DNA of 34,074 bases from Chlamydiota bacterium (GTDB lineage: Bacteria; Chlamydiota; Chlamydiia; Chlamydiales; JAAZZY01), in the NCBI GenBank assembly GCA_022601335.1, contig JAJACV010000006.1, forward strand, positions 1 to 34,074, written 5' to 3'. Both the position numbers and the translations under genes were made by a program. The notes below the pieces were generated by a model. That model saw only the letters and a program-made list of their open reading frames with translations. It was not told where the DNA came from and made no database searches. Every line of letters begins with the position of its first letter. Position 1 is the stretch's first letter. Below, piece by piece: positions 22,859-33,500 of the stretch.

Positions 22859-24138
22859 TAAATTTGATCAATAAAATCTAAAATATGTTCTTGGACAATT
22901 GCTAAATGTTCTTCTGTATGCGACTTCATCATAAAACAACTCTCGTAAGGAGAGGGTGACCAGTAAACGCCTTGATCGAAAAGAGTATTAAAAAACTTCC
23001 AAAAGAGTGTTTTATTGCTTTGTTCTGAGTCTTGCATATTAAACACTCTCTCTTTTCCAAAGAATAGAGTAAACATCGAGCCTACTTTTTGTATACAGCC
23101 TACTTTTTTTTGAGATAAGGCATCTTCAATGGGAGATAAGAAAGCATTGGTCTTATGATTTAACTCGGGGTAAAAGTTAGGTTCCTCAAGTTGAGTGAGA
23201 ACATAGTTTCCAGCTGTCACAGCTATGGGATTCCCTGATAATGTTCCAGCTTGATAAATAGGTCCTACTGGAGACAGTTGATCCATGTATTCCCTTTTTC
23301 CTCCATAGGCAGCTAAAGGAAAACCACCTCCTACTATTTTACCTAAACAAGTCAAGTCTGGATCAATATCAAAGTATTCTTGTGCCCCTCCAGGCCCGAC
23401 ACGAAAACCTGTCACAACCTCATCAAAAACGAGAAGAGTCCCCGCTTGTTTGGTAATCTCTCTGAGTCTTTTTAGATAGTTGACATTAGAAGGTACGCAT
23501 CCCATATTTGCAGCGATAGGTTCGATGATCACTGCGGCAATTTTATTTTTGTACTCAGGCATACTAAACAACTTTTCTAAGGCTTCTAAGTCATTATAAG
23601 GTAAGTTGAGAGTATATTGAACGGCCTCATCCGGGATCCCTTTACTCACTGCTTTATGAGTCGCAAAACCAGAACCTGCCTCAGTGAGTAAAAAGTCAGC
23701 ACAACCATGGTAATTACCTTTATATTTTACAATGTAATCACGTTCTGTAACACCTCTTGCAAGACGCAATGCGTACATTGTGGCTTCTGTGCCCGATGAC
23801 ACAAATCGCACTTTTTCAATCGAGGGCATTAATTTTACAATTCTTTGAGCTAAATATTTTTCCTGCACGCAAGTCAAGCCGTAAGAGGTTCCGCTTTGAA
23901 GAGCAGCTGCCAGTTCACTGATTTGGCCTGAATCAGCATGTCCTAAAATTAAAGCACCCCACGACGCACAAAAATCTATAAATTCGGAATGATTGATATC
24001 TGTAATCTGATCCCCTTTAGCAGACTTTAGAATAGGTGGAGTTCTATTAGATCCTGCTATAGCGCGAGCTGGAGAACTGACTCCTCCAGGAATGAGTTTA
24101 AGTAATTCTTCATAAACAAGGGTTGATTGAGTTGTCAT
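22858..24138 (-). CDS. hemL: Glutamate-1-semialdehyde 2,1-aminomutase
   Basis: A 426-residue PLP enzyme that converts glutamate-1-semialdehyde to 5-aminolevulinate in the C5 route to haem. Evidence: LIPGGVSSPARA at the N-terminus, VRFVSSGTEATMYALRLARG (110-129), the YKGNYHG block, FDEVVTGFRVGPGGAQ, the catalytic lysine in LGKIVGGGFP (Lys267) and the final YQAGTLSGNP signature that separates it from other class III aminotransferases. The start follows AAGGA at good spacing. It forms a two-gene operon with yggS. Confidence 0.96.
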   Translation of the reverse strand: MTTQSTLVYEELLKLIPGGVSSPARAIAGSNRTPPILKSAKGDQITDINHSEFIDFCASWGALILGHADSGQISELAAALQSGTSYGLTCVQEKYLAQRIVKLMPSIEKVRFVSSGTEATMYALRLARGVTERDYIVKYKGNYHGCADFLLTEAGSGFATHKAVSKGIPDEAVQYTLNLPYNDLEALEKLFSMPEYKNKIAAVIIEPIAANMGCVPSNVNYLKRLREITKQAGTLLVFDEVVTGFRVGPGGAQEYFDIDPDLTCLGKIVGGGFPLAAYGGKREYMDQLSPVGPIYQAGTLSGNPIAVTAGNYVLTQLEEPNFYPELNHKTNAFLSPIEDALSQKKVGCIQKVGSMFTLFFGKERVFNMQDSEQSNKTLFWKFFNTLFDQGVYWSPSPYESCFMMKSHTEEHLAIVQEHILDFIDQI

Positions 24139-24214
24139 ATGTAAATCCTTATATTGGACAATTTAAAAAACTCTAAAAGACTTACAGCAAATAGGGATTT
24201 TATGGAATTTTTTT

Positions 24215-26812
24215 TTAAAAAAACCACTCAAGCTTCACATCTAACTTATAGGTTTGGATTTGGTTGAGCAGATCAACTTGAAAGTCACCTGTCAAATCAA
24301 ATGTTTCAAAGCGCTTCATATAAAATGCTCCTCCCAAAATAATTTGATTGATCATCTCTTTATATCCCTCCACTTGTACATAGGACATAGAAGGCACATT
24401 TGCAAAACGCACAGATGTCAGCGGTTCATTCAAAGAAATATAAGAGAGCCAGCCTACATAAAGCGAAGGAGCCCAACAAAATCTATCTGTGAGAGTCTCC
24501 CAAATCATTCGAAAACAGATTCTGGGATTTAAAAGATAGTTAGTTGTTTTCTTTTGTTGCAGACCAAGCGTTCCAGCTCCCTTTTCTTCATACCCTTCTT
24601 CAAAAAGAGTTTCAAAATTTAAAGTAGCTTCGGGTTGAAACCATGTGCTTTTAAAAAGCGGAATTCGGTAGCCTCCATCTGCTCTTAATAAAATTTCATA
24701 AGCATTGTATCTAGCTTGAGCCACTCTCCTCAAACCTGGGTAAGAAATCACTCTTGAGTATTTAAAAAAATCAATCGTAGCCAGGGCCATTATATTCGCA
24801 AAGCCTCGAGCATTAAACCATCCAAAAAAAGCGGGTGACAAATAGATTGAGCTATAGCGCACATTTTGACTGTAAGATTTTTTTACCGATAAATTAGAGT
24901 GAGAATAGGCCACTCCTGCTTCATAAATAAAATGGCCTCCAAGCAATTGATTCCAGCCTAATGCAGCTCCATACGATCCAGATTTGAAACTTCTTCTTTT
25001 TGTAGTTTTATTTTGGTGCCAAATATTTCCAAAAGGCTGAAAAAAAAGCCCTGTATTGGGCTCCGCAAATGAGGGCATTTCAGAGAGATCGCTGAATCTA
25101 GATTTTCTGGCTATTTCTTTATACTGTTTATCTAGAATATCAGAAATATGAGCTCCATTAAATACAAGTCGATAACGGACATCCAGATCTCCATAATCTA
25201 ATTTTGCTGCAATGCTATCGACAGCAGTTTGATACGCTGCAAGAGGAAGTGCATTCAAAGCTAAAAACCAGGTTCCATTTTCCCCCTCAATTAAGGTATC
25301 AAAGTTTTCATTTAAAAGGTTGTTGACTTCCACATCTTGATTTACGGCTCCTTCCTGCAGCGTTCTAGTTGGTTGAATCGTTTGCGATAGTGTTAAAACG
25401 ACATTGTTATCTGGATAAGAAAGAGACCATAGGTCAGCATATGTAGGTGCTGTGATCGTTGTAAATTCACCCACTCTGTTGCTTGATGTCAAAAGCGTAC
25501 CGGACCCTGCAGTAATACCCGCTCCTTCTAGGTCTGAATCATTAATCTCTAAAGTTCCCTCAAGACTAGCTGTGCCCGTTACTGTAAAAGGCTTTATGTT
25601 AAAACCACTAGATTGCTCATTAGGCATCACAGATATGGATAGAGTGCCTCCGGAGCTCTGAGTATAACTTCCACCGATTGCAAACTCGGATCCATCATCA
25701 GGCAAACCAGAATTAGAAATAGCCAAGAGTTTTCCATTTGTCAAAAACAGATCATTTTCGAAAGTCATTCCTCGTATAGTTAATTGGGCTCCGACACCAT
25801 TAACGGTTGTCGAAGAAACTGGAATTGAACTTTCTGTAGCTGTATAAAGCACGTTACCTGTAATAGATAAGGGTCCATTGAACTGCAGTATATTTTCAGT
25901 TATTAAAAGGCTTCCAACAGCTGAAGTAATTTCAACTGCAGCACCTGGATTTTCAGATTCTGAAATAATTTTATTAATTTGAATGTTACTGTTATTGCTA
26001 ATGTCTAAAATGAGTTTAGCATCTGTATCATCAGATAAAATAATTTGGGAAGTAGTTGGTTGAAAAAAAGTACCACTTAGCCTCAATGTTCCAGCACTCA
26101 GAGTCGTATTTCCAGAATAATTCAAAGTCCCTGTAAGGTTTAAAGACGTATTGGCAGCAGTTGGAGCGTAAGTTAATGAACCCACATTAGTGATAGAAGA
26201 ATTATAGGTATCAGATAGCCCCGCTGTATTGGGTGCTATTGTTAAATTGGCATTATACTGAAGTATTAAGCCAGTAGGAGGAGGTGTGCTTGGGTCCCCA
26301 AATTCACGAATAACCAATGTACCCGCAGGCGGATTATCCTCATAAAAACCGCCTCTTAAAATAGTATCGAATGTAGTGGTAAGTTTATCTAAGGTAAGAG
26401 TGGAAGTTTCATCAATTCGCAAAAAGGTCTGATCGTTGGGCAATAGCTCAGATAAGAGAGTCATTGTAGAGCTGGTGTTTGTCACATCAATGTAAGAGCT
26501 AATACCAGGTGTTGGGTTTAATGTAAGCTCACCCCCTTCTTCACCAATGGTTAAGGAAGTCGTAGACCCGGATCGTGTCACTTGTATGCCTGCTATTTCT
26601 ATAGAATTTCCAGTGGCGACAATTGTTTCGGGAGATCTAAATTCTGCAGCATCAAAAACTCTTGGTACAACGCCACGCTCCCAACTACTTCCAGTATTCC
26701 AATCTGCATCTGCTCCTCCATTCCAAAAATCAAGTCTAGGACCAAAAGCAGGGAGGTTTTGGCAGCTAAAAGAAAGAAAAATAAATAAAAAAGATAGTTT
26801 TTCTCGAAACAC
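24215..26812 (-). CDS. Classical autotransporter (type Va) outer-membrane protein
   Basis: An 865-residue protein with a Sec signal peptide (MFREKLSFLFIFLSF..., likely cleavage near AFG) and a repetitive passenger (about 30-480) rich in Gly, Ser, Thr, Asn and beta-strand turns. The opening DFWNGGADADWNTGSSW is typical of beta-helix autotransporters of PVC bacteria. An alpha-helical linker and autotransporter beta-domain follow (about 560-865), ending in the aromatic signature ...LEWFF. No GGAI/FxxN repeats of the Chlamydia Pmp family are seen, so it is not a classical Pmp. Translation starts at GTG (26812) after an AGG; no upstream ATG is in frame. The passenger ligand is unknown, and adhesion is an inference. 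The SFSC near residue 17 is not a proper lipobox. Confidence 0.88.
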   Translation of the reverse strand: MFREKLSFLFIFLSFSCQNLPAFGPRLDFWNGGADADWNTGSSWERGVVPRVFDAAEFRSPETIVATGNSIEIAGIQVTRSGSTTSLTIGEEGGELTLNPTPGISSYIDVTNTSSTMTLLSELLPNDQTFLRIDETSTLTLDKLTTTFDTILRGGFYEDNPPAGTLVIREFGDPSTPPPTGLILQYNANLTIAPNTAGLSDTYNSSITNVGSLTYAPTAANTSLNLTGTLNYSGNTTLSAGTLRLSGTFFQPTTSQIILSDDTDAKLILDISNNSNIQINKIISESENPGAAVEITSAVGSLLITENILQFNGPLSITGNVLYTATESSIPVSSTTVNGVGAQLTIRGMTFENDLFLTNGKLLAISNSGLPDDGSEFAIGGSYTQSSGGTLSISVMPNEQSSGFNIKPFTVTGTASLEGTLEINDSDLEGAGITAGSGTLLTSSNRVGEFTTITAPTYADLWSLSYPDNNVVLTLSQTIQPTRTLQEGAVNQDVEVNNLLNENFDTLIEGENGTWFLALNALPLAAYQTAVDSIAAKLDYGDLDVRYRLVFNGAHISDILDKQYKEIARKSRFSDLSEMPSFAEPNTGLFFQPFGNIWHQNKTTKRRSFKSGSYGAALGWNQLLGGHFIYEAGVAYSHSNLSVKKSYSQNVRYSSIYLSPAFFGWFNARGFANIMALATIDFFKYSRVISYPGLRRVAQARYNAYEILLRADGGYRIPLFKSTWFQPEATLNFETLFEEGYEEKGAGTLGLQQKKTTNYLLNPRICFRMIWETLTDRFCWAPSLYVGWLSYISLNEPLTSVRFANVPSMSYVQVEGYKEMINQIILGGAFYMKRFETFDLTGDFQVDLLNQIQTYKLDVKLEWFF

Positions 26813-26860
26813 GCCGTGCCTATTATTAGCTTATATGTAGCATAGAAACTAAAGGCTTAT

Positions 26861-26885
26861 GTAAAAAAAACCTAGTTTTTTTTAC
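26861..26885 (-). terminator. Terminator between autotransporter and unknown gene
   Basis: GT plus eight A plus C (26861-26871) is the exact reverse complement of G plus eight T plus AC (26875-26885), with a 3-nt loop CTA. The U-rich arm would act as a terminator tract, and the palindrome works for transcripts from either side. It lies just past the end of the 26907-28382 gene. Confidence 0.55.
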
Positions 26886-26906
26886 AAACGGAACATTTTC
26901 ATGAAA

Positions 26907-28382
26907 TTACTTTGATTCTTTTCTAAACAATTGGTCAATAGCATGCATTGAATAATCAAAATCAGAAGGTTTAATGCCTCCATTAATAGGATCCATAACA
27001 TTTGAATTATTGATGTGCTTAAGCTGTATTTCCAAATCTAGAAAACTATCAATGCTTTCAGCATCAAAATAATTTTCGGAAGCTGATTGACTCATTGAGT
27101 TTTCAGAAGATAATGTTGAATTTACTAAATCCCAATCCACGTCTGTATCGAGATCCTCTACTTCATCACTTAATGGAAGGTGCCAGCTTGGAGTTAACTT
27201 GTTCAGTTGAGCATTTATCGACTTTATATGATCATCAAAATTTTCTTTTTTGAGTTGGTCTACTTTATCTCTTAAATTTTCTTCTATAGAGCTTTCCTCT
27301 TCGAATAACCCAAAAGCAAGTAGTTTACTATACCAATTTTTAGATAGAAATTCGGTAAAAGAAACATCTCCAGGACTCTTGTACTGTTGCTCTAATTTTT
27401 TACTCTGGGCAAACAGAACTAAATCCGCTGAAAGGATTAAATTCTTAAGCTTGTCATGAGTCCTTTTTTTCAATTTTTGAAGAGTCGCTAGTTGAGAGTT
27501 GAGCTGGCCTATGATTGTGTCTTCTTTTTTGAGTGTTGCTTTTTCTAATTGAAGTGAAAGTTGATCTTCAAGTCGTTTATATCTTCTTAAAAATAAACTT
27601 AAAGTTCCCTTTTGATCATAATAGTTGTTCTGAATCTCCTTTTTGAGTTCTAAGAAAAGGGAAGATTTTCCCTTTTCTTCATCAAATAAGAGACTTGTAG
27701 CCTTTTCAACAAGAGGTTTACTAGATTCTAAATGCGATGCTTCCAATGTAAAAAAATGTTTTCTATCTTCAACTGTTTTACTTTGTTCTAACATAGAGCC
27801 CCAACTTTGGGGATTTAAAAGAGAAGCTAAATTCACACTTTTAAGTTCAGAGGTTTTAAATCGATCCCTTTTCTGCTCATCCAAAACCCAAGAATTTTCA
27901 GATAAATAACTATTAAAAATCTCTAAAGAAAAAGTACTAATTCTAGGGTCATTTGAGGCATTATTTTTTGAAATCTTAACAGTTTTAAGTTCTTCTTTAC
28001 ATATAGGATCAAACTGAGTTCCTAGAAAAGGCTCTGCGTCTTTTAATTCTTTAAATTGATCTATTAAAACAGTCATGACCGCTTTCATCACGGCCTCTGA
28101 GCGCAAGCCAAGTACTTGCAAACTTGAAGGATTTTTACTGTCTTTCAAGTTAAGCTCTACGATTTCGTAACAAACCTCTTCCATTTTCTCAGAAGTAACG
28201 TCTCCACTCTCATCCAGCGTTTGACGCTTTACCTTGAGTATGAGGATATTTTGATCAAAGGCGTACTCACCACCCTCTATATGAAACAGAAGTGAGGGCC
28301 CTTTTTTTTCTGGATCTGGCTTTAGATCAGAAATTTCACTTTTTGCATAATCACTTCCGTAATAACTATCAGGTATAAACAT
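26907..28382 (-). CDS. Hypothetical protein with central coiled coil
   Basis: ATG 28382 (491 residues) is preferred over the in-frame GTG at 28394, because AAGGA sits 4 nt before the ATG. I do not recognise the family. There is no signal peptide and no membrane segment. A compact N-terminal part (about 1-110) has beta-like strands (SLLFHIEGGEY, LILKVKRQTL). A charged helical middle with coiled-coil-like stretches follows (about 250-330, KRLEDQLSLQLEKATLKKED and onwards), then an acidic Ser/Asp-rich C-terminus (EDLDTDVDWD, SENSMSQSASENYFDAE). This architecture is common among secreted effectors and chaperone-type proteins of intracellular bacteria, but nothing proves that role. It lies alone between an autotransporter and tamA, with divergent transcription from tamA. 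Confidence 0.55.
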   Translation of the reverse strand: MFIPDSYYGSDYAKSEISDLKPDPEKKGPSLLFHIEGGEYAFDQNILILKVKRQTLDESGDVTSEKMEEVCYEIVELNLKDSKNPSSLQVLGLRSEAVMKAVMTVLIDQFKELKDAEPFLGTQFDPICKEELKTVKISKNNASNDPRISTFSLEIFNSYLSENSWVLDEQKRDRFKTSELKSVNLASLLNPQSWGSMLEQSKTVEDRKHFFTLEASHLESSKPLVEKATSLLFDEEKGKSSLFLELKKEIQNNYYDQKGTLSLFLRRYKRLEDQLSLQLEKATLKKEDTIIGQLNSQLATLQKLKKRTHDKLKNLILSADLVLFAQSKKLEQQYKSPGDVSFTEFLSKNWYSKLLAFGLFEEESSIEENLRDKVDQLKKENFDDHIKSINAQLNKLTPSWHLPLSDEVEDLDTDVDWDLVNSTLSSENSMSQSASENYFDAESIDSFLDLEIQLKHINNSNVMDPINGGIKPSDFDYSMHAIDQLFRKESK

Positions 28383-28715
28383 AAGATCCTTCACATTAGT
28401 TGTCTTTATTATAGACTAAATTTATTAAAAAGTCAAGTATTTTTTACAATTCAGGTTGTTTTACAGAAACTATCAGCTCCCTGGAAACAGATATAAGTGT
28501 CTTATAATAAGTTTATTAAAAATACTACTCTAAAAAATAAGGAATCGTGATTGTTTTTCAAGAGCTAAATGGGAGTATTTTCAGCTCTCCAGGGATTTTT
28601 TTCTTTTAAAAAAAAACTATTAATTCCTTGAAGACTAGAGAAGGTTAACCTAGTATGAGAAAATATTAATAACCAACTTTTTTATTTTATGTAAATAACT
28701 TACATTAAAATATTT
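28383..28715. other. 333-bp intergenic region between divergent genes
   Basis: No gene is visible. It should hold the promoters of the unknown - strand gene and of tamA. A TATAAT at 28503-28508 (+) has no good -35. A 6-bp inverted repeat (ATGTAA 28689-28694, TTACAT 28700-28705) lies 10 nt before the tamA ATG and could be an operator. AGAGCT/AGCTCT at about 28560-28588 could form a weak hairpin. None of these is strong. Confidence 0.4.
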
Positions 28716-30536
28716 ATGAAAAACAACCCCTTTAAAACTTCTACAAAAAGTCTCTTGTTACTAATAAGCTTTTTTTGGGCCTTAATAGGAGCCCCTTTTA
28801 AATTGATTAGTGCTGGAAGAAGTTACTCTATTGATTTTAAAGGAACCCATAGTATTCTGCTGAATAGATCCCTGAAAGATTCCTCTAATTTAGTCAGGTA
28901 TCGAAAAACAAGACCTCGCTCAATGGCAGCTCTGCAATACCGAGCGAATTCAGATATTCCAGCTTTTTTGGATATTCTTCATGCTTATGGTTACTACGAC
29001 GCTTGCGTAAGTGACCGAACTTATTTTCTTCCGACAGGTAAATATAAAATTGTTATTTTGGTCGATAAAGGACCTCGCTACCTACTCAACCAATTCGACA
29101 TTAAGTTAAAAGCTAATGGAAATGCAAATTCAGATGTCTTGAATCGACTCCAATTGAGAGACCTTGATATTCGACTTAAAAAACCAGCCCTCTCAACTAC
29201 TATTGTTGAAGCTCAAGAAAAATTAATCCAAAAATTTACTGAGAATGGCTATCCGTTAGCTAAAATTTCTTCTGAAAAAGTCCTCGTAGACCAAGCTCAA
29301 AAAACAATGGGAGTTAAACTTGAAGTCGATAGTGGCCCCAAAGCTTATTTCGGGAAAATTTTCTTAGAAACAAATTCACAAATTAGATCAAAATTTATTC
29401 GAAACCGCATACCCTGGAAGCTTGGAGAAACTTATAGCTCTGAAGTTTTAAAAAGGACTGAAAAAGCACTTTACGACACAGGGCTGTTTTCACTTGTTTC
29501 AATCAATCCTGGAAAAGAGTTAACAGACAACAATGAAATCCCTGTTTCAATACAACTGATAGATTCTAAGTTTAATGGCCTAACTGTGGGTGGCAGCTAT
29601 ACAACAACATGGGAAGGTATTGGAGGCCAGGCTTCTTGGCAAACACGAAATATATTTTTATCAGGGACCGATCTTAACCTCAACTACCAAGTAAACCAAA
29701 AACTTCAGGAAGCAGGATTTAAATATATATTTCCAGATTTCCTCTCAAATAACCAGGTACTGGCAATCTCATCAAGTGCTTCGAAAAATCGTCAACCAAA
29801 CTATACAGAGCAGGCTATTAAGACGGACTTGTATATTGAACGAGCTCTTAGCAATTATTTCAAAACTTCTATTGGAGCAAAATTTGATCAGCTTGAAACG
29901 AGTGATTCAGATAACAACGGTTACTTTTCTTTATTTGGAACACCTCTACACTTCAATACACAATCTTCAGAAAATGTACTCATTAACCCAACCCAAGGAG
30001 GTTGGGCAAATATTTCATTTATACCCTATTTTAGCATCAATGAAAAAAACAGAAATTTTACAGAATTAAAATTTGAAGCCTCAGGTTATCAATTTTTGAT
30101 TCCGAGCCGAAGAATTATATTAGCCATGGGTATGGTGTATGGTTCTCTTTTTGGACAGAGTCAGTTTGAAATTCCCACTCCGTATCGATTTTTTGCAGGT
30201 TCCCCAAATCACCTTAGGGGATATCCCTATCAAGAAGTGAGCCCGCTTGACTCAAACAATAAACCTATCGGAGGCCGCTCTATTTTTTTATGGAGTATTG
30301 AACCTCGATTCATGATTTTTAAATCCATTGCAATCGTAGGGTTTTATGATGTCGGAAATGTGTACTCAAACTCCTGGCCAAAACTAAGTAAAGGATTCGT
30401 AAAATCGATTGGTGCAGGAGTGCGTTACTTTTCCTTTGTTGGACCTCTTCGATTAGATATTGGTTTTCCTATGAACAAGCTACCAAATATCAAAAAAAAA
30501 TATCAATTCTACTTTAGCTTTGGTCAAGCGTTTTAA
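28716..30536 (+). CDS. tamA: TamA-like Omp85-family outer-membrane protein
   Basis: A 606-residue protein with an N-terminal signal sequence (hydrophobic LLLLISFFWALIGAPF), POTRA-like repeats in the first half (YGYYDACVSDRTYF, FTENGYPLAKISSEKVLVD, TEKALYDTGLFSLVSI), and a C-terminal 16-strand-type beta-barrel. The barrel ends in F (FSFGQAF) and has the lid-lock-like block RGYPY at about 503. This layout fits TamA, the partner of TamB, rather than BamA, and the next gene confirms it. It is expected in the outer membrane and to act in lipid transport or outer-membrane protein insertion. No Shine-Dalgarno site is visible before the ATG. Confidence 0.88.
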   Translation: MKNNPFKTSTKSLLLLISFFWALIGAPFKLISAGRSYSIDFKGTHSILLNRSLKDSSNLVRYRKTRPRSMAALQYRANSDIPAFLDILHAYGYYDACVSDRTYFLPTGKYKIVILVDKGPRYLLNQFDIKLKANGNANSDVLNRLQLRDLDIRLKKPALSTTIVEAQEKLIQKFTENGYPLAKISSEKVLVDQAQKTMGVKLEVDSGPKAYFGKIFLETNSQIRSKFIRNRIPWKLGETYSSEVLKRTEKALYDTGLFSLVSINPGKELTDNNEIPVSIQLIDSKFNGLTVGGSYTTTWEGIGGQASWQTRNIFLSGTDLNLNYQVNQKLQEAGFKYIFPDFLSNNQVLAISSSASKNRQPNYTEQAIKTDLYIERALSNYFKTSIGAKFDQLETSDSDNNGYFSLFGTPLHFNTQSSENVLINPTQGGWANISFIPYFSINEKNRNFTELKFEASGYQFLIPSRRIILAMGMVYGSLFGQSQFEIPTPYRFFAGSPNHLRGYPYQEVSPLDSNNKPIGGRSIFLWSIEPRFMIFKSIAIVGFYDVGNVYSNSWPKLSKGFVKSIGAGVRYFSFVGPLRLDIGFPMNKLPNIKKKYQFYFSFGQAF

Positions 30537-30551
30537 ATTTATGGGTATTGA

Positions 30552-33500
30552 ATGAAGCAAAAGTTATTAAAAATCTTAAGGATCAAAATTACAGCTATTG
30601 TTTGCGCATTAGTCCTACTTTTTATTGCTGTACAAACACCCTGGCTAAAACATGCTATCACACGTTCTTTAACTAAAAAGCTCGCTGAAATTACAAACTC
30701 AGAAGTTTCTATAGAATCTTACGACGGCTTTATTCCCCTAAACTTTGATTTAAATAAACTTACATTTAGCCAAAATAATAAGCCTTGGTTGACAATCAAT
30801 CGCCTAGGACTCAACCGCACATTAATTCGCTTTTTCTTTTGGAAAAATAGGGGTATAGATGTGAGTTTGATACAGCCCAAACTCTTTTATTTCCCGTCTA
30901 TCGGTTCTGAAAAAAAAGATCCTTTTCAATGGCCTGAGCTACCCTTTCAACAGCTTTCTGTCTCTATTAATGCGTATAAAATTAGTATAGATCCTGCGTT
31001 AACAGTGAGTCCCATGCCAGAATTTAACGCATTTATTAATCTCCACACACGAAAAAAGGGAAGTATTTTCCATTTAAAGTCTTCCTTTAACTCTGCTCAA
31101 CTAAAAGATCTTCAACTACATTTTCAAATAAGAGGATATCAAAAAAATAACCAGGTTTACGCGAACGTGTGGGGATCTGATTTAAACCAAGAACTCTCTA
31201 AATACTTTTTTAATCAAAAAATACCCGGCTTTGAAGGGGCATTTTCTGTGAAGGGAAATCCTGAATCTTTTATCGCTTTTTTTAATCCTAAAATTTTGGC
31301 CAACGGAACATTTAAAGGTTCATTTAAGGGCGAATTTGTTCCTCAATCTGAGGACTCTGAACTCATTGAGGCCTTCTTAAATAAAAAGACTCTTAATCTT
31401 TCAACAGTCTTTAATTTTGAATCATCGAGAGGCCTTAACATCGAAAAACTCGATATTGAGGGCTCTCACTTATTTTTAGAAGGCTCAGGCTTTCTAAATA
31501 AACATTATGAATTTCAAAATACAAGCTGCAAAGGATTTTTTTCTGATTTAAATTTTCTATATCCACAAGGTGATTTAGAAATTGATGGAAAGCTTAAAAC
31601 AGATTTAACTATTCAAGGCTCCTATTTAAATCCTAAAATTGTCCTTAATTTTGAAAGCCCTTCCATACAATTAGACTACTTGAATGCCAAAATAACCACT
31701 GGAAAGCTTGAGATTCAAAGAGAATCTCAACAGTTTTTAGGAGCCCTTTCTACAAAGGGGTTACTCAATGAAAGTCCCTATTCTTTTTCATCCAATTTTT
31801 TATTTTTGAATTTTAAGCAATATGCCTTAAAGGATCTCATTTTAAATTATGGAGAGAACAAAATACTGGCTCCTTCATTTAAAACATTTAAAAACGTCTA
31901 TCAAGGACGCATCAATCTACATTTAGAAAATTTAGCTATTTTTTCCCCTTTTGTACGTCAAGCGCTACAAGGAAATTTAGAGGGTGAAATTATATTTGAC
32001 GTAAACCTTCCTCAAGGAACAGCTGCTCAAAATATCGATTTAAACCTTCAAGGCAATTACTTTAAAGTTTCTAAATTAGAGCTTCATGAATACTTTCTTT
32101 CTTTAAAAGGAGATCTTGAGTTAGACGATTGGAGAAGTTTTGAAGGGCCCCTGCTTGCTAAAAATAAAACGTTCCGTTGGGGAATATATGAATTTGAAAA
32201 CATGCTCTTTGCCTTAAACCCCAAAAACAGAGCCTCTCCTTATAAATTTGAATCTCATGGCCCTATTGCTATTTCCTCTGCAGGGCAATTACAATATCAA
32301 GAAGAGACCTTAGAACTCTTTCTTCGCTCTCTCAATGGATCTCTTCGAGGAACCCCCTACTCTCTTTTAAATAAAACCACCTTCGAAATTTCAAAAAAAC
32401 AGTTAGATTTCTCACCTGTTTATTTAAAAGTAGGCTCAGGTTTCTTCTACCTAAATCTTGATCAAAAATTGGAAGAGTTAAGCGCAACTGCAGAACAATT
32501 TCCAGTAGAAGTTTTGTCTGCTGTAATTTCTGACTTTGACCTAAAAGGATATATAAATTTTGAAGGGAAATTTGATCACATATACAGCAAAACTCGAGGT
32601 AATATAAAAGGCTCATTTTACCAATTTGCCATAGATTCTTTTCACAATATGCCACCTTTTCAGGGTAAATTCAACGCTGATTTAAAAAAGAGTCGTTGGG
32701 CTGGCAGTGCTGAATTTTATGAGAAGCGAGAGCAGCGTGGCACGCTAGATTTCGACCTTCCAATCTCCATATATTTATATCCCCTTAAATTTGATATGGA
32801 CTCAAAAGCCCAAGCTAATGCCCATATAAATTATCACGGAGCTATTAATCCCTTTATACAAAGAGCTCTACCAGAAAACCATCTATTAGAGGGTCAAGTT
32901 CAAGTTAACTTAGAATTAAATGGAAGTATGAGTCAACCTCATCTTAAGGGAGAAGCCTCTTTAAAAAATGGATATTACGAAAATCTCTTTTTAGGACTTT
33001 CCTTAAAAGATGTATCAATGAATCTCAAAGGAAAAGGTAATCAACTAGAACTTGAATCTTTTAGTGCAAAAGATGATATAGACGGGACTGTAAATGCAAA
33101 AGGAAGCCTCTCATTAAATTTAGGGCATAAAATGCCCTACTATGTCGATATAGAACTACAAAAAGGTAGAGTCATTCAATTTGATTTTCTAGACGCTAGT
33201 TTTGATGGAGATATGATATTATCTGGAGATCTTGAAAGAGCCTTACTGAAAGGAAACTTAGATGTTACGCAAGCAAATATCCTTATTCCTAACCGTATTG
33301 GTAGTGGCTTTCCACAACTTCCTGTCACCTATCTTTATCCGAAGGAAACAAAGGCGTGTTCTGCAAATAGAAACGGAATTTATTCCATTCCAATTGATTT
33401 TGATTTACATTTAGATATTGTAAATCAACTCCGATTAAAAGGGAGAGGTCTAGATACTATTTGGGTGGGTCACTTTGATATTCTAGGAAATGATAGGGAT

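Noticed and set aside
26750..26812. Lipoprotein signal for the autotransporter (SFSC near residue 17)
   Set aside because: The residue before the small one is Phe, which breaks the lipobox; a signal peptidase I site near AFG fits better.
24215..26812. Assignment of the autotransporter to the Chlamydia Pmp family
   Set aside because: No repeated GGAI or FxxN motifs were found in the passenger.
32332..32655. 107-residue - strand frame inside tamB
   Set aside because: It lies wholly antisense to a conserved TamB region; its composition is that of a shadow frame.
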